Shown: positions 1-10,202, numbered from the stretch's first letter. The stretch: DNA of 64,000 nucleotides from Streptomyces sp. TSRI0107 (GCF_001905845.1 NZ_LIVZ01000004.1:558001-622000), one strand, 5' to 3'. Program-made: numbers and translations. Notes: generated by a model from the sequence alone, not told the origin.

Positions 1-1545
1 CACGGCCGGGTCGGTCAGGCCGAGGAGGATCTTCGGCCAGAGTCCGGCGACGACGGTGAGGGCGACGAGCGGCGCCCAGGCCGCGAATTCGTACGTCTGT
101 ACGTCGGCGAGCTTCGGGGTGTCCCGCGGCAGGGCGCCCATGCAGACCCGGCGGACCACGACCAGCAGGTAGGCGGCGGTGAGCAGGGTGCCGAACGCGC
201 CGATCGCCATGAAGGTGAGGAAGGCCGGGCGGCTGAGGCCCTCGGCGGGCTCGAACGCGCCGAACAGCGCCAGCATCTCGCCCCAGAACCCGGCGAGGCC
301 GGGCAGCCCGAGCGAGGCGACCGCGGCGAAGGCGAGCAGGCCGCCCAGGCGCGGGGCCCTGCCGTACAGGGCGGCGCCGGTCTCCTTGGCGAGGGTGTCG
401 AGGTCGGTGCTGCCGGTGCGGTCCTTCAACGCGCCGACCAGGAAGAACAGCAGGCCGGTGATGAGGCCGTGGGCGATGTTGGCGAACAGGGCGCCGTTCA
501 CGCCGGTCGGGGTCATGGTGGCGATGCCGAGCAGCACGAAGCCCATGTGGCCGACGGAGGAGTAGGCGATCAGCCGCTTCAGGTCGCCCTTCGCGCCCTG
601 CTTGGCGAGGGCGAGGCAGGCGAGCGATCCGTAGATGATCCCGACGACGGCGAACGCGGCGAGGTACGGCGCGAAGTCGGCGAAGCCGCCGGGGGTGACC
701 GGCAGCAGGATCCGGACGAACCCGTACGTGCCCATCTTCAGCAGCACGCCGGCCAGCAGCACCGAGCCGACGGTCGGGGCGGCGGTGTGGGCGTCGGGCA
801 GCCAGCTGTGCAGCGGCCACATCGGCGTCTTCACCGCCAGCCCGATCCCGATCGCGAGAACGGCGATGACCTGCACGGACGCGCTCAGCGACCGGCCGTT
901 GTCAGTGGCGAGTGCCACCATGTCGAATGTGCCCGCCCGAAGGCCGATCAGGAGCAGGCCGAGCAGCATGACCACGGAGCCGAGCAGCGTGTAGAGGATG
1001 AACTTCCAGGCGGCCGCGGCCCGGCCCTCGCCGCCCCAGCGGGCGATGAGGAAGTACATCGGGATCAGAACCGTCTCGAAGGCGAGGAAGAACAGCAGCA
1101 GGTCGAGGACGGCGAAGGTGGCGAGGGTGCCGGTCTCCAGGACGAGCAGCAGGGCGACGAAGGCCTTCGGGGACGGGCCCGCGGGCGGCTTGAAGTACGA
1201 GTAGAGCGCGCAGAGGAAGGTCAGCAGCGCGGTCAGCACCACGAGGGGGAGGGAGATGCCGTCGATGCCGAGGTGGATCCGCACGTCGAGTGCGGGGATC
1301 CAGCTGATGTCCGTCGTGGCCTGCATCCTCGACGGCTGGTCGTGGTCGAAGCCGAGCGCGAGGACGATCGCCGCGATGAGGACGGCACCGGTCACCGTCA
1401 CGCCGTGCCGCAGCACGGCCTGCTCGGGTGACTTCCCCTTCAGTCCGGGCGGGGCGGGCAGGAGAGCGGCGGCGGCGCCGAGGAGCGGGCCGACCACGAT
1501 GAACGCCAGAAGGAACTGCATCACGGACTCGCTGATATCGATCAC
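1..1545 (-). CDS. nuoM: NADH-quinone oxidoreductase subunit M, second copy (partial, 3' end outside window)
   Basis: Antiporter-like membrane subunit of the second complex I cluster. About 515 codons are visible and no stop is reached before the left edge. The frame gives a chain of hydrophobic helices with the family landmarks: a motif like PMYFLIARWGG, the lysine helix around TPMWPLHSWLPDAH, and KGDLKRLIAYSSVGHMGF. NuoM proteins are usually about 500-530 residues, so little is missing. The GTG start at 1543-1545 lies just beyond the upstream nuoL stop (1552-1554), with GGAG about 11 nt ahead. It is the last complete-looking gene of this cluster in the window; nuoN would be expected next. 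It differs clearly from the NuoM at 40413-41984, so it is a diverged paralogue and not a recent duplicate. Confidence 0.93.
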   Translation of the reverse strand, partial: MIDISESVMQFLLAFIVVGPLLGAAAALLPAPPGLKGKSPEQAVLRHGVTVTGAVLIAAIVLALGFDHDQPSRMQATTDISWIPALDVRIHLGIDGISLPLVVLTALLTFLCALYSYFKPPAGPSPKAFVALLLVLETGTLATFAVLDLLLFFLAFETVLIPMYFLIARWGGEGRAAAAWKFILYTLLGSVVMLLGLLLIGLRAGTFDMVALATDNGRSLSASVQVIAVLAIGIGLAVKTPMWPLHSWLPDAHTAAPTVGSVLLAGVLLKMGTYGFVRILLPVTPGGFADFAPYLAAFAVVGIIYGSLACLALAKQGAKGDLKRLIAYSSVGHMGFVLLGIATMTPTGVNGALFANIAHGLITGLLFFLVGALKDRTGSTDLDTLAKETGAALYGRAPRLGGLLAFAAVASLGLPGLAGFWGEMLALFGAFEPAEGLSRPAFLTFMAIGAFGTLLTAAYLLVVVRRVCMGALPRDTPKLADVQTYEFAAWAPLVALTVVAGLWPKILLGLTDPAV

Positions 1546-1551
1546 GCCTGC

Positions 1552-3546
1552 TCACGCTCCCGTGGCGACGAGGACGACGGCGACCACCAGGACGACGGTG
1601 CCGGCGAGCAGCGCGCTCACATAGGTCTGCACATTGCCGGTCTGGGCGCGCCGTACGGCGGCGCCGAGCCAGCGGGGAAGGGCGCCCGCGCCGCGCACAT
1701 AGGTGTCGACGACCTCACGGTCGAGGAACCGTACGAGGCTCGCGCCGGCCCGCACCGGGCGGACGAACAGTGCCGAGTACACGGCGTCGACGTGGAAGCC
1801 GACCGCCGCGTGGCGGTGCAGCGGGCCGAGCAGCAGCCGTCCCGGGTCGGCCGGGTCGGGGGCCTGGGCCACGTCGCCGTAGGCGGGCGCGTGGCTGGCG
1901 ATCGCCTCGGCCTCGACCAGCCCGGCGTCGCCCTCCGGGTGGGCGGCGACCGCGCCCATCGGCACCTTGGCGGCGAGCGCGGTGGTGTGCCGCCAGGCGG
2001 CGTAGGTGACGAGGCCGCCGACCAGGGCCAGGCCCGTGCCGAGCACGGACGTGGTCAGGGTCGGGCCGAGGTCGCCGCCGTCGAACCAGCCGGGGAAGGA
2101 CTGGTACGCGAACCCGCCGAGGGCGAGCGACGGCGCGGCGAGCACCCACAGCACCACGGTCATGGCCAGGGGCTGGCGGCCGTGGTCGGGGGCCTCGGCG
2201 CCGTGGCCGCGGAAGGCGAGCAGCCACAGGCGCATCGCGTACGCGGCGGTCAGCAGGGCGGTGAGCAGGCCGACGACCAGGATGATCCAGCCCGCGGCGG
2301 CGGGTGCGTCCTCGGTGTGGCCGGTGGCGACGTGCTCGGCGGCGCCGAGGACGGACTCCTTGGAGAAGAAGCCGCTGAACGGCGGGATCGCGGCGAGCGC
2401 GAGGAGCGCCACGGTCATCGTCCAGTAGGCGTCGGGGACGCGGTCGCGCAGGTGCGACATGCGGGACATGGCGGCCAGCGAGTTGGTGCCGGTGGCGTGG
2501 ATGATCACGCCGGCGGCGAGGAACAGCAGCGCCTTGAAGGCGCCGTGCGACAGGAGGTGGAAGACGGCGGCGCCGCGGTCGGCGACGGCGAGGGCGCCGG
2601 TCATGTAGCCGAGCTGGCCGATCGTCGAGTAGGCGAGGACGCGTTTGATGTCGTCCTGGGCGAGCGCGGCGAGCGCGGAGCCCGCCATGGTGACGGCGGC
2701 CATGACGGCGAGGACGACCATCGCGGCCTGGGAGGCCTCGAAGACCGGGAGGAGCCGGGCGACGAAGTAGACACCGGCGGCGACCATCGTCGCCGCGTGG
2801 ATCAGCGCGGAGACAGGCGTCGGGCCGGCCATCGCGTCGGGAAGCCAGGTGTGCAGCGGGAACTGCGCCGACTTGCCGGCCACACCGGCCAGGACCAGCA
2901 GGGCGATCAGCGTCGGGTGGTCGATGCCGCCGTTCGCGACGGCGCCGAGGACCCGGGTGATGCGGAACGACCCGGCGTCGGTGGCCAGCGCGAACAGACC
3001 GATGAGGAACGGGACGTCGCCGAGCTTGGTGACCAGGAAGGCCTTGAGGGAGGCGGCGCGGGCCTCCGGGGTCTCCCAGTAGTGGCCGACCAGGAAGTAG
3101 GAGCAGATGCCCATGACTTCCCAGCCGACGAGCAGCACCATCAGGTCGCCCGAGTAGACGACGAGGAGCATCGCGGAGGTGAACAGGGAGACGAGCGCCG
3201 CGTACGACGGGTAGCGCGGGTCGTCGCGCAGATAGCCCGTCGAGTAGATCTGCACACAGGTGGCGACGAAGGCGACCAGGACGGCGACGAGCGCGGCGAA
3301 GCCGTCGATGTACAGGGCCAGCTCGATCGGGACCGAGCCGGTGGGGGTCAGTTCGGTCGCCGCGTCGACGGCCTCGTCGCCGCCCTGGTGGACGGCGACG
3401 ACCACGGCGAGGGCGAGCGCGGCGAGCGTCGGCAGCACCGCGAGCGGGCGGACGAAGCCGGGGGCGGTGCGGCCCAGCGCCAGGCCGGCGCCGGCACCCA
3501 GGAACGGCAGGAGGGGGACGAGGACGGCGAGGGTGGTCGTGGTCAC
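1552..3546 (-). CDS. nuoL: NADH-quinone oxidoreductase subunit L, second copy
   Basis: Largest proton-pumping antiporter-like subunit of the second complex I cluster, 664 residues, the normal size for NuoL. Landmarks seen are [16 protein letters not shown], the loop [20 protein letters not shown], and [15 protein letters not shown]. The C-terminal part after about residue 520 is a loop with Ala/Pro/Asp followed by a final helix, as in NuoL's lateral helix region. The GTG start overlaps the nuoK stop by GTGA, so translation is probably coupled. It lies between nuoK and nuoM in the conserved order. The protein should sit in the cytoplasmic membrane at the distal end of the arm. Confidence 0.95.
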   Translation of the reverse strand: MTTTTLAVLVPLLPFLGAGAGLALGRTAPGFVRPLAVLPTLAALALAVVVAVHQGGDEAVDAATELTPTGSVPIELALYIDGFAALVAVLVAFVATCVQIYSTGYLRDDPRYPSYAALVSLFTSAMLLVVYSGDLMVLLVGWEVMGICSYFLVGHYWETPEARAASLKAFLVTKLGDVPFLIGLFALATDAGSFRITRVLGAVANGGIDHPTLIALLVLAGVAGKSAQFPLHTWLPDAMAGPTPVSALIHAATMVAAGVYFVARLLPVFEASQAAMVVLAVMAAVTMAGSALAALAQDDIKRVLAYSTIGQLGYMTGALAVADRGAAVFHLLSHGAFKALLFLAAGVIIHATGTNSLAAMSRMSHLRDRVPDAYWTMTVALLALAAIPPFSGFFSKESVLGAAEHVATGHTEDAPAAAGWIILVVGLLTALLTAAYAMRLWLLAFRGHGAEAPDHGRQPLAMTVVLWVLAAPSLALGGFAYQSFPGWFDGGDLGPTLTTSVLGTGLALVGGLVTYAAWRHTTALAAKVPMGAVAAHPEGDAGLVEAEAIASHAPAYGDVAQAPDPADPGRLLLGPLHRHAAVGFHVDAVYSALFVRPVRAGASLVRFLDREVVDTYVRGAGALPRWLGAAVRRAQTGNVQTYVSALLAGTVVLVVAVVLVATGA

Positions 3547-3929
3547 GCGGTGGCCTCAGCCTTCTCGGTCTTCCCGGCCGTGAGGGCGTCGTCGGGGCCG
3601 TCGGTCTCGTGGCTCTCGGCGGTGTCGCGGAGCTTGTCGATGTCGGAGGTGCCGCGGTTGCGGTACACGGCGAGGACGATCGCCAGGCCGATGCCGATCT
3701 CGGCGGCGGCGATGGCGATGGTGAACAGCGTCAGGGCCTGGCCGGAGTGCAGGGTCTCCTCGGCGGCCCTGCTGAGCCACACGTCGAAGGCGACCAGGTT
3801 GAGGTTGACGGCGTTGAGCATCAGCTCGACCGACATCAGGACCAGGATCGCGTTGCGGCGGGCGAGGACGCCGTACAGGCCGGTGCAGAAGAGGAGGGCG
3901 GAGAGTACGGCGGGGTAGGCGAGGTGCAT
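3543..3929 (-). CDS. nuoK: NADH-quinone oxidoreductase subunit K, second copy
   Basis: Small membrane subunit of complex I with three predicted helices and the family motif around [20 protein letters not shown], where the buried glutamates of the proton path lie. Length is 128 residues against about 100 for ordinary NuoK; the extra is a charged C-terminal tail of about 30 residues ([14 protein letters not shown]...), which is absent from the other NuoK in this window. ATG at 3927-3929 overlaps the nuoJ stop by one base. An open frame continues upstream across nuoJ, but it has no coding character there, so this start was chosen by homology. Confidence 0.94.
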   Translation of the reverse strand: MHLAYPAVLSALLFCTGLYGVLARRNAILVLMSVELMLNAVNLNLVAFDVWLSRAAEETLHSGQALTLFTIAIAAAEIGIGLAIVLAVYRNRGTSDIDKLRDTAESHETDGPDDALTAGKTEKAEATA

Positions 3930-4618
3930 CAGCGGACACCGTCCTCGGCCTGCGCGTCGGAACGGGCGCCGGCGGCGGCCGGGCCCGCGGTCGTGGAGGC
4001 GCCGGTCGTCGCGGAGGGGCCGGTGGTCTGCGCCTTCGCCTTGCGGGACAGGACGATCGCGCCGACCAGGGCGGCGAGGAGGAGGACGGACAGGGCCTCG
4101 AAGGGGAGCACCCAGTTCTGGAACAGGCTCTCGCCGGTGACCCGGGTGGATCCGGCGGCCGGGCCGTCCAGGTCGATCCAGGTGGTGCGGAAGGCGTCGA
4201 CGACGACCCAGACCAGGGCGGCGGCCGCTGCGACGGCCACGGTGAGCGCGGCCCAGCGGTTGCCGGAGTCGGCGTCCGGGGAGCGGCCGATGGGCGCCTT
4301 GGTGAGCATCAGACCGAACAGGAGGAGGACGACGACGGAGCCGACGTAGATGAGGACCTGCACCCAGGCGATGAACTCGGCGGTGAGCAGCAGGTACTCG
4401 ACGGCGAGGCCGCCGAGGGTCACCACCAGCCACAGGGCGGCGTGCACCAGTTGCCGGGTGGTGACGGTGACGAGGGCCGCGCCGAAGGTGACCAGGCCGA
4501 CGAGGAGGAAGGCGATCTCGACGCCGTTCGGGGAGAGGAAGCCGTGGCTCTCGGCGGCCGTGGTCACCGTAGAGGAGGTGTCCGCGGCGAGGCGGGCGGT
4601 GGCTGCTGCGAGCGTCAT
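3929..4618 (-). CDS. nuoJ: NADH-quinone oxidoreductase subunit J, second copy
   Basis: Membrane subunit J of complex I, 229 residues with five hydrophobic segments. The conserved stretch [20 protein letters not shown], followed by [20 protein letters not shown], is the NuoJ signature (TM3 with its pi-bulge region). The N-terminus has an Ala/Ser/Thr-rich lead of about 25 residues and the C-terminus a disordered Ala/Thr/Gly tail. Start ATG 4616-4618 overlaps the nuoI stop (ATGA). Sequence resemblance to the NuoJ at 44245-45087 is limited to the helices, so the two are old paralogues. Confidence 0.94.
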   Translation of the reverse strand: MTLAAATARLAADTSSTVTTAAESHGFLSPNGVEIAFLLVGLVTFGAALVTVTTRQLVHAALWLVVTLGGLAVEYLLLTAEFIAWVQVLIYVGSVVVLLLFGLMLTKAPIGRSPDADSGNRWAALTVAVAAAAALVWVVVDAFRTTWIDLDGPAAGSTRVTGESLFQNWVLPFEALSVLLLAALVGAIVLSRKAKAQTTGPSATTGASTTAGPAAAGARSDAQAEDGVR

Positions 4619-5259
4619 TCGGCGCCCTCCTGCCTCGGCTGGTCCGTCTGCTGCCGGGACGCGCCCTGCGGGCGGGTGGGCTGCTCGGCCGCGCGGGTCT
4701 GCTCGTCGGCGTGGGCCTCGGTGGCCGGGGGCTGCTGCTGCGCCGCCAGCTTCTCGGCGGTCTTGCGGGCGGCGGCCAGTTCCTTCGGCTCCTCCGCGGC
4801 GGGGTCGAGGGCGGGCGGGGCCGGGACGGTCCACATCCACTCGCGGAGCTTGTCCCGCTCGTGGGTGAGGTCGCGGATGTCGGTCTCGGCGTACTCGAAC
4901 TCCGGGGACCAGAACAGGGCGTCGAAAGGACAGACCTCGATGCAGATACCGCAGTACATGCACAGGGAGAAGTCGATGGCGAAGCGGTCGAGCACGTTGC
5001 GGCTGCGTTCACGGCCGCCGGGGGTCGCCGCCGGGACCGTCTCCTTGTGGGAGTCGATGTAGATGCACCAGTCGGGGCACTCGCGGGCGCACAGCATGCA
5101 GACCGTGCAGTTCTCCTCGAACAGGCCGATCACCCCGCGGGTGCGGGGCGGGAGATCGGGCTGGACGTCCGGGTACTGCGCGGTGACGCTCTTCCTCGTC
5201 ATCGTGCGGAGGGTGACGGCCAGGCCCTTGGCGAGGCCGGAACCAGGGATGGGAGCCAT
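4615..5259 (-). CDS. nuoI: NADH-quinone oxidoreductase subunit I, second copy (2x[4Fe-4S] ferredoxin)
   Basis: Peripheral-arm ferredoxin subunit that passes electrons toward NuoB. Two [4Fe-4S] motifs are intact: [14 protein letters not shown] at about residues 49-62 and [20 protein letters not shown] at about 95-114. Length is 214 residues; after about residue 160 the tail is Ala/Gln/Glu-rich and probably disordered. The ATG at 5257-5259 is two bases after the nuoH stop. All eight cluster cysteines are present, so this cluster keeps an electron-transfer wire although it lacks nuoE, F and G. Electrons could come from the main complex I parts or from ferredoxin; that is inference. Confidence 0.95.
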   Translation of the reverse strand: MAPIPGSGLAKGLAVTLRTMTRKSVTAQYPDVQPDLPPRTRGVIGLFEENCTVCMLCARECPDWCIYIDSHKETVPAATPGGRERSRNVLDRFAIDFSLCMYCGICIEVCPFDALFWSPEFEYAETDIRDLTHERDKLREWMWTVPAPPALDPAAEEPKELAAARKTAEKLAAQQQPPATEAHADEQTRAAEQPTRPQGASRQQTDQPRQEGAE

Positions 5260-5261
5260 GG

Positions 5262-6230
5262 TTACTGGATCACCACCTTCACGACGCCGGTGAGGGCGAT
5301 CTGGGCGAGGGAGAGAGGGACGAGGAGGGTCCAGGAGAGCTTCTGGAGCTGGTCCTCGCGCAGACGGGGATAGGTGACGCGGACCCAGATCACGATGAAG
5401 GCCAGCACCGCCGTCTTCAGGAGGGTCCAGACCCAGCCGAGGCCGTCGGCGCCCCACGGGCCGTGCCAGCCGCCCAGGAAGAGGACGGTGGTCAGGCCGC
5501 ACAGGACGACGATCCCGGCGTACTCGGCGAGCAGGAAGAGGGCGAAACGCAGGCCGGTGTACTCGGTGTACGCGCCGAAGATGATCTCCGAGTCGGCGAC
5601 GGGCATGTCGAACGGCGGACGCTGGAGCTCCGCGAGACCCGCCACGAAGAACACGATCGCGCCGACGATCTGCCAGGGCAGCCACCACCACTCGAAGGCG
5701 TCGAGGATGCCGGGCAGGGAGACCGTGCCGGCCGCCATGGCCACCGAGGCGGCGGCGAGCAGCATCGGGAGTTCGTAGGCGAGCAGCTGGGCGGCGGTGC
5801 GCAGGCCGCCGAGCAGGGAGAACTTGTTGGCGGACGCCCAGCCGGCCATCAGGGAGCCGAGGACGCCGACGCCCATCACCGCGAGCACGAAGAAGACGCC
5901 CGCGTCGATCACCTCGCCGACGGCGCCCTCGCTCGGGCCGATGGGGATGGCGAGCAGGACGAGGAGGTACGGCAGGAGGGCGACGGCGGGGGCGAGCTGG
6001 AAGATACGGCGGTCCGCGCCGGACGGGACCACGTCCTCCTTCTGCGCGAACTTCACGCCGTCGGCGACGAGCTGGGCCCAGCCGTGGAAACCGCCGGCGT
6101 ACATCGGGCCGAGGCGGCCCTGCATGTGAGCCATCACCTTGTGCTCGGTCTGGCCGACCAGCAGCGGGAAGGTGAGGAAGACACCGAAGACGATCAGCAG
6201 TCGCAGGGCGACGTCGAGGGCGTCGTTCAC
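5262..6230 (-). CDS. nuoH: NADH-quinone oxidoreductase subunit H, second copy
   Basis: Membrane subunit H, which forms the quinone-entry channel with NuoB and NuoD. It has 322 residues and about eight hydrophobic segments. Family motifs are [40 protein letters not shown] and the acidic loop around [12 protein letters not shown]. It is shorter than the NuoH at 45688-47064 (458 residues), which has a long C-terminal extension. The GTG start overlaps the preceding nuoC-like stop by GTGA. Its presence with NuoB indicates a quinone-reacting module. Confidence 0.95.
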   Translation of the reverse strand: MNDALDVALRLLIVFGVFLTFPLLVGQTEHKVMAHMQGRLGPMYAGGFHGWAQLVADGVKFAQKEDVVPSGADRRIFQLAPAVALLPYLLVLLAIPIGPSEGAVGEVIDAGVFFVLAVMGVGVLGSLMAGWASANKFSLLGGLRTAAQLLAYELPMLLAAASVAMAAGTVSLPGILDAFEWWWLPWQIVGAIVFFVAGLAELQRPPFDMPVADSEIIFGAYTEYTGLRFALFLLAEYAGIVVLCGLTTVLFLGGWHGPWGADGLGWVWTLLKTAVLAFIVIWVRVTYPRLREDQLQKLSWTLLVPLSLAQIALTGVVKVVIQ

Positions 6231-7543
6231 CGCGGGCCTCCTGAGGGGTCTTCGGGGGTTCGGGGGGTTTCGGGGTTTTCGGGGGTGGGCTTTTCGCCGG
6301 GGTCGTCAGTGGCGTCAGCGCTGTCGGCGTTCTCGGTGCCGCCCTCGGCCGGGGCCTCCTCGTCGAACGCCGGGCGGGCGTGGTGCCACGGCGCGTCCGG
6401 GCTGCGGGGCGCGGTGCCGGGGCGGGCCGCCGGGGCCTCTGGCGCCGGCGTCTCCGGTGCCGGGGCCTCCGCGCGCTGGGAGGCCGAGCCCTCGCTCGCA
6501 CTGCGTGCACGCCGGGTGCCGGGCGCAGTGGCGCGCCGGCTCGCCGAACCCTCCGTGGCGCTCCGGGCGCGGCGCGGGCCCGCCGGCGCCGTCGGGGCCT
6601 CGGTCGGTGCGGGCGTCGTCGGCTCGCCCTCCCGCCGCGCGGCCGTCGCGGCCTCCGCGGTGCCTGCGGCCTCCGCAGTGCCTGCGGCCTCCGCGGTCTT
6701 CGCCGCCTCCGCCGTCTCCGGCGTTTCCGGCGTCTCCCCTGCCGCCGCCCGCTGCGATGCCGACCCCGCGCTCGCGCTGCGCGCACGACGCGGTCCGGCG
6801 GCGCGGGTGGCAGGCGCCTCGGTGCCGTCGGACGCGTCCGTGCCCGCACCGGCAGCCGCGCGCGCCGTCTGGCCAGCCGATCCCTCGCCGGCCGTGCGGG
6901 TGCGCCGTACCGGCCGGTCCCCCGCCGCGGCCGGGCGGCCGGCTCCGCGGGCGGGGCGGGCCGGGGCAGGGGGGAGCTGGCCCTTGAGGGGGCCCCACTC
7001 GTTGGGGTCGGGGACGCCCGGGGGCAGCATCTGGCGGCGCTTCGGTCCGCCGTGCTCGGACTCCCCCGGCTCCTTCGCGCCCGGCCACGCCTTGGCGACG
7101 CGGGCGGCGAGGACGAAGTCCTTGCGCAGGGGGTGCCCCTCGAAGTTCTCGGGGAGGAGGAGGTGGTCCAGGCCGGGGTGGCCGTCGAAGGAGACGCCGA
7201 ACATCTCGTGGGTCTCGCGCTCGTGCCAGGCGGCGCCCGCGTAGACGCCGACGGCGGAGGCGAGCGTCGGCGCCGTGTGCGGCACCGTCGTACGCAGCAG
7301 CAGGCGGCGCACCGGGGACAGCGCGACCACGTGCGCCGTGACGCGGAAGCCGGTGTCCGGTTCGTCGACGGCGCTCAGCCAGTCGAAGTAGGTGCAGTGG
7401 AGGCGGTCGCGGGCGGTGCGCAGCGCCTCGGTCCAGGAGGCGGGCGGTACGTCGACGGTCAGGACCTCGTACGACTCCTCGGCCGTGGCGTCCGTGCCGA
7501 ACAGCTCCCCGGCGGGGGCGGGCAGCCAGCCGACGGCACTCAT
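6227..7543 (-). CDS. nuoC: NADH-quinone oxidoreductase subunit C-like protein with long repetitive disordered tail
   Basis: Residues 1 to about 185 are a NuoC (30 kDa) domain: [20 protein letters not shown] and [13 protein letters not shown] are the family signature. The remaining 250 residues are Ala/Pro/Glu/Thr/Arg-rich and low complexity, with four copies of a unit like [15 protein letters not shown] at about residues 212-229, 250-267, 322-339 and 342-359. No NuoD domain is fused, so the cluster lacks both D and the NADH module. Ordinary NuoC is 150-250 residues; here the total is 438. ATG 7541-7543 overlaps the nuoB stop. The tail keeps frame and normal codon use, so it is probably translated, but I know of no function for it. 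Confidence 0.88.
   Translation of the reverse strand: MSAVGWLPAPAGELFGTDATAEESYEVLTVDVPPASWTEALRTARDRLHCTYFDWLSAVDEPDTGFRVTAHVVALSPVRRLLLRTTVPHTAPTLASAVGVYAGAAWHERETHEMFGVSFDGHPGLDHLLLPENFEGHPLRKDFVLAARVAKAWPGAKEPGESEHGGPKRRQMLPPGVPDPNEWGPLKGQLPPAPARPARGAGRPAAAGDRPVRRTRTAGEGSAGQTARAAAGAGTDASDGTEAPATRAAGPRRARSASAGSASQRAAAGETPETPETAEAAKTAEAAGTAEAAGTAEAATAARREGEPTTPAPTEAPTAPAGPRRARSATEGSASRRATAPGTRRARSASEGSASQRAEAPAPETPAPEAPAARPGTAPRSPDAPWHHARPAFDEEAPAEGGTENADSADATDDPGEKPTPENPETPRTPEDPSGGPR
6471..6912 (-). repeat. Four dispersed ~50-bp repeats inside the second nuoC
   Basis: Copies at about 6471-6520, 6531-6580, 6747-6796 and 6860-6912, all in the same orientation and frame. The first three are clearly alike at DNA level, with a shared core like CTCGCTCGCACTGCGTGC on the plus strand; the fourth is degenerate. 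They encode [45 protein letters not shown] and [17 protein letters not shown]. Spacing is irregular, with Ala/Glu/Pro filler between, so this is not a simple tandem array. Either a small mobile repeat was captured in the coding tail or the tail grew by unequal exchange. Confidence 0.75.
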
Positions 7544-8181
7544 CGGACCTCCCCGGGAGAGGCCGAACCCTCGGCGGCCGTGCCCTCGGCGGCCGGCGGC
7601 CGGACCAGCCCGCTCTGCAGCGCCGCGGTGGAGGGCCGGGCCGGCTCGGTGCCGTAGCGCTCCCCCAGCGACTCGCGGGCGATCTTCTCCTGGAGCTTGA
7701 GGATGCCCTGGAGCAGTGCCTCGGGCCGGGGCGGGCAGCCGGGGACGTAGACGTCGACCGGGATGATCTGGTCGACGCCCTTGGTCACGGAGTAGGAGTC
7801 CCAGTACGGGCCGCCGCAGTTGCTGCACGCGCCGAAGGAGATGACGTACTTCGGCTCTGGCATCTGCTCGTACAGCCGCTTGACGGCGGGCGCCATCTTG
7901 TCCGTCACCGTGCCGGAGACCACCATGAGGTCGGCCTGGCGCGGGCCCGGGGCGAAGGGGATCACCCCGAGGCGGATGAAGTCGTGGCGGGCCATCGACG
8001 CGGCGATGAACTCGATCGCGCAGCAGGCGAGCCCGAAGTTGAAGACCCAGAGGGAGTAGCGGCGGCCCCAGTTCAGGACGACCTTCATCGGCTCCGGGGC
8101 GAGGCGCGCGAGGGCGCCGAGGCGCTTCGGCTCGGGCAGCAGCACAGGCTCCGGCGAGTTGACTTCTGGCGTCACGTCCAT
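7540..8181 (-). CDS. nuoB: NADH-quinone oxidoreductase subunit B, second copy
   Basis: Carries the terminal [4Fe-4S] cluster N2 of complex I. The ligand pattern is visible: GLACCAIEF at about residues 50-58, [10 protein letters not shown] at about 114-123 and VPGCPPRPE at about 144-152. One extra cysteine stands in the middle motif compared with VCASSGG of the other NuoB here. It has 213 residues, with an N-terminal extension of about 30 and a C-terminal Ala/Glu/Ser tail of about 30. ATG at 8179-8181 overlaps the end of nuoA by 10 bases; the stop overlaps the nuoC start. Confidence 0.95.
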   Translation of the reverse strand: MDVTPEVNSPEPVLLPEPKRLGALARLAPEPMKVVLNWGRRYSLWVFNFGLACCAIEFIAASMARHDFIRLGVIPFAPGPRQADLMVVSGTVTDKMAPAVKRLYEQMPEPKYVISFGACSNCGGPYWDSYSVTKGVDQIIPVDVYVPGCPPRPEALLQGILKLQEKIARESLGERYGTEPARPSTAALQSGLVRPPAAEGTAAEGSASPGEVR

Positions 8182-8579
8182 GCCAGGACGCCCTTCTTGT
8201 ATGCGTACAGCAGGCCCACGGCGAGGAAGCCGAGGAAGATGAACATCTCCACGAGGGTGGCGGCCCCGTAGCCGGGGTCGGCGAAGACCGTCGCCCAGGG
8301 GAACAGGAAGATCGAGTCGACCGCGAAGATCACGTAGAGGAAGGCGTAGACGTAGTAGCGGACCTGGGTGTGCGCCCAGCCCTCGCCGACGGGGTCGACG
8401 CCGCACTCGTACGTCAGCAGCTTCTCCGGTGTCGGCACGACGGGGCGCAGCAGCCGGCCCGCGCCGAAGGCCACCGCGACGAAGAGCACGCCGATGGCGG
8501 CGAGCAGTCCGACGACGGAATAGGACTGGAAGTAGTCCGCCGCGACGACCACAGCAGGTTCGACGGTCGGTTCCCGCAC
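8172..8579 (-). CDS. nuoA: NADH-quinone oxidoreductase subunit A, second copy
   Basis: First gene of the second complex I cluster; 135 residues with three hydrophobic helices. The conserved loop motif [16 protein letters not shown] and the stretch [21 protein letters not shown] identify NuoA. The start is GTG at 8577-8579; the upstream sequence is poor in Shine-Dalgarno character. The first 12 or so residues are a non-conserved lead. Divergent to the sensor kinase gene at 8826, with 246 bp between them that must hold both promoters. Confidence 0.94.
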   Translation of the reverse strand: MREPTVEPAVVVAADYFQSYSVVGLLAAIGVLFVAVAFGAGRLLRPVVPTPEKLLTYECGVDPVGEGWAHTQVRYYVYAFLYVIFAVDSIFLFPWATVFADPGYGAATLVEMFIFLGFLAVGLLYAYKKGVLAWT

Positions 8580-8620
8580 GTCCGTCCCCTCGCTCCCTGA
8601 CTCCGACGTGACCTCGACGT

Positions 8621-8685
8621 TCTTCGAACAACCTAGAACAAATCCTGCACCTTGTTCGAACGCTGTTCGATCCCGAACGATCTGT
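8621..8685. promoter_or_regulatory. Cluster of GTTCGA/TCGAAC dyads between nuoA (second copy) and a sensor kinase
   Basis: This divergent intergenic stretch is richer in A/T than its surroundings and holds repeated TTCGAA-type words: TCTTCGAACAACCTAGAAC at 8621-8639, then TCGAACGCTGTTCGA (two facing arms with a 3-bp centre) at 8656-8670, then CCCGAACGATC. A regulator binding inverted GTTCGA half-sites could act here. The spacing is one base short of the actinobacterial LexA box (TCGAAC-N4-GTTCGA), so I do not call it an SOS box. Which of the two flanking genes it would control cannot be told. Confidence 0.35.
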
Positions 8686-8825
8686 ACGCAGGCGAGTCTA
8701 GGGCCTGTTAAAGAGGCGGTAAGCAGGTCGTCACGCCTTGAGATGCGGAGGTGGGGTTTTCCCCAGCCCGGCCTCGGCGGCGCACCTCATGGCGCGAGCG
8801 CGTGCCGCCCGGCAGGCTGACCCGT

Positions 8826-10085
8826 ATGACCGAACGCTTCCCGCCCTCGAGCCCGGTGACGGCCTCGCAAGGCGACGACGACCACCGTCCGCCACCGGCC
8901 CGTCTCGCCTACGACGTTCACACCTGGAAGGAGATCGCGCATCTCCTGGCGAATCTGCCGATGTCCCTGCTGGGCTTCGTCTACGTCGCCACGGTGCTGC
9001 TCACCACCTCCGTCCTGACCGTCACCGTGATCGGGTTCCCGCTGCTCGCCGGCGGGCTGATGGGCGCGCGGCAGCTCGGCAAGCTGGAGCGGGCACGGGC
9101 CCGGGCGCTGCTGGGCGTGCGGATCGACGAGCCCAGCCCGCTGCCGCTGCGCAACCGGGGCGCCAAGGGGAGCGGGGGCGCCTTCTCCCAGTTGTGGATG
9201 ATGCTGAAGGACCCGGTCGGCTGGCGCACCGTCCTGTACGACTTCATCCGGCTGCCGTGGGGTGTCCTGACCTTCACCATCGCGCTGACCTCGCTGTTCG
9301 TGCTGTGGCCGGTGCTGCCGTTCATAGCGCGGGGGCTCGCCAACGCGGACCGCGCGATGGTGCGCGGGCTGCTGTCGCCGTCGGACGAACTGGAGCGGCG
9401 CATCGCCGAACTGGAGTCCGATCGCGGGGTCGTCGTCGACACGGCCGCGGCCGATCTGCGGCGCATCGAACGCGATCTGCACGACGGGGCGCAGGCCCGG
9501 CTGGTGGCGCTGGCGATGGGGCTGGGCCTGGCGAAGGAGAAGCTGCTGGAGGACCCGGACACAGCGGCGGCGATGGTCGAGGAGGCGCACGGCGAGGTGA
9601 AGCTGGCGCTCCAGGAGCTGCGCGACCTGGCACGCGGCATCCACCCGGCCGTCCTCACCGACCGCGGGCTCGACGCGGCGCTCTCCGCGGTCGCGTCCCG
9701 CTGCACCGTCCCGGTCAAGGTGAACGTCGACCTTTCGGAGCGGCCCGCCGAGGCGATCGAGGGCATCGCCTACTTCACCGTCTCCGAGCTGCTGCAGAAC
9801 GTCAGCAAGCACAGCGGGGCGACTTCCGCGTCCGTCGAGGTGTGGCGGTCGGAGGCACGGCTGCTGATCCAGGTCCAGGACAACGGCCGCGGCGGCGCGC
9901 GTCTGGACGCCGGGACCGGTATGCGGGGGCTCGCCGAGCGGCTGGGCGCCGTGGACGGACTGTTCGTCGTCGACTCGCCGGAGGGCGGGCCGACGCTGGT
10001 CACCGCCGAGCTGCCGTGGCGGGACCGGCCCGGCGGACAGGCCCATGGCGGGCCCGACAGGCCCGTGGACAGGTTGGACAGGTAG
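8826..10085 (+). CDS. Two-component sensor histidine kinase (NarL-type partner), first of a tandem pair
   Basis: Membrane histidine kinase of the HisKA_3 class, 419 residues. The N-terminal half has two pairs of hydrophobic segments (about 42-75 and 140-170) forming a short-loop sensor of the kind common in actinobacteria. The phosphoacceptor motif is IERDLHDGAQARL with His at about 219; the ATP-binding N-box is ELLQNVSKHS and the G-box is GTGMRGLAERL. The start ATG at 8826 was chosen because it follows the last non-coding bases and begins the recognisable protein. The last 20 residues (GGQAHGGPDRPVDRLDR) are a non-conserved tail. It shares long nearly identical DNA with the next gene. Confidence 0.9.
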   Translation: MTERFPPSSPVTASQGDDDHRPPPARLAYDVHTWKEIAHLLANLPMSLLGFVYVATVLLTTSVLTVTVIGFPLLAGGLMGARQLGKLERARARALLGVRIDEPSPLPLRNRGAKGSGGAFSQLWMMLKDPVGWRTVLYDFIRLPWGVLTFTIALTSLFVLWPVLPFIARGLANADRAMVRGLLSPSDELERRIAELESDRGVVVDTAAADLRRIERDLHDGAQARLVALAMGLGLAKEKLLEDPDTAAAMVEEAHGEVKLALQELRDLARGIHPAVLTDRGLDAALSAVASRCTVPVKVNVDLSERPAEAIEGIAYFTVSELLQNVSKHSGATSASVEVWRSEARLLIQVQDNGRGGARLDAGTGMRGLAERLGAVDGLFVVDSPEGGPTLVTAELPWRDRPGGQAHGGPDRPVDRLDR

Positions 10086-10202
10086 GGAAAACCCCCCTTC
10101 CAAGACGCCGACGGCCTCCATGGCTCCGCCGCCCGCCGCACAGCAGGGTGGAGACACGACACCAGCAGGGCGATCCGAGACGAGAAGGACAGGACGACGC
10201 CG

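Noticed and set aside
1792..3918. 708-codon plus-strand frame opposite nuoL/nuoK
   Set aside because: Mirror of third-position GC bias; the minus strand has unmistakable NuoL and NuoK.
8653..8680. LexA/SOS box
   Set aside because: TCGAAC and GTTCGA arms are present but are three, not four, bases apart, and the flanking genes are not DNA-repair genes.
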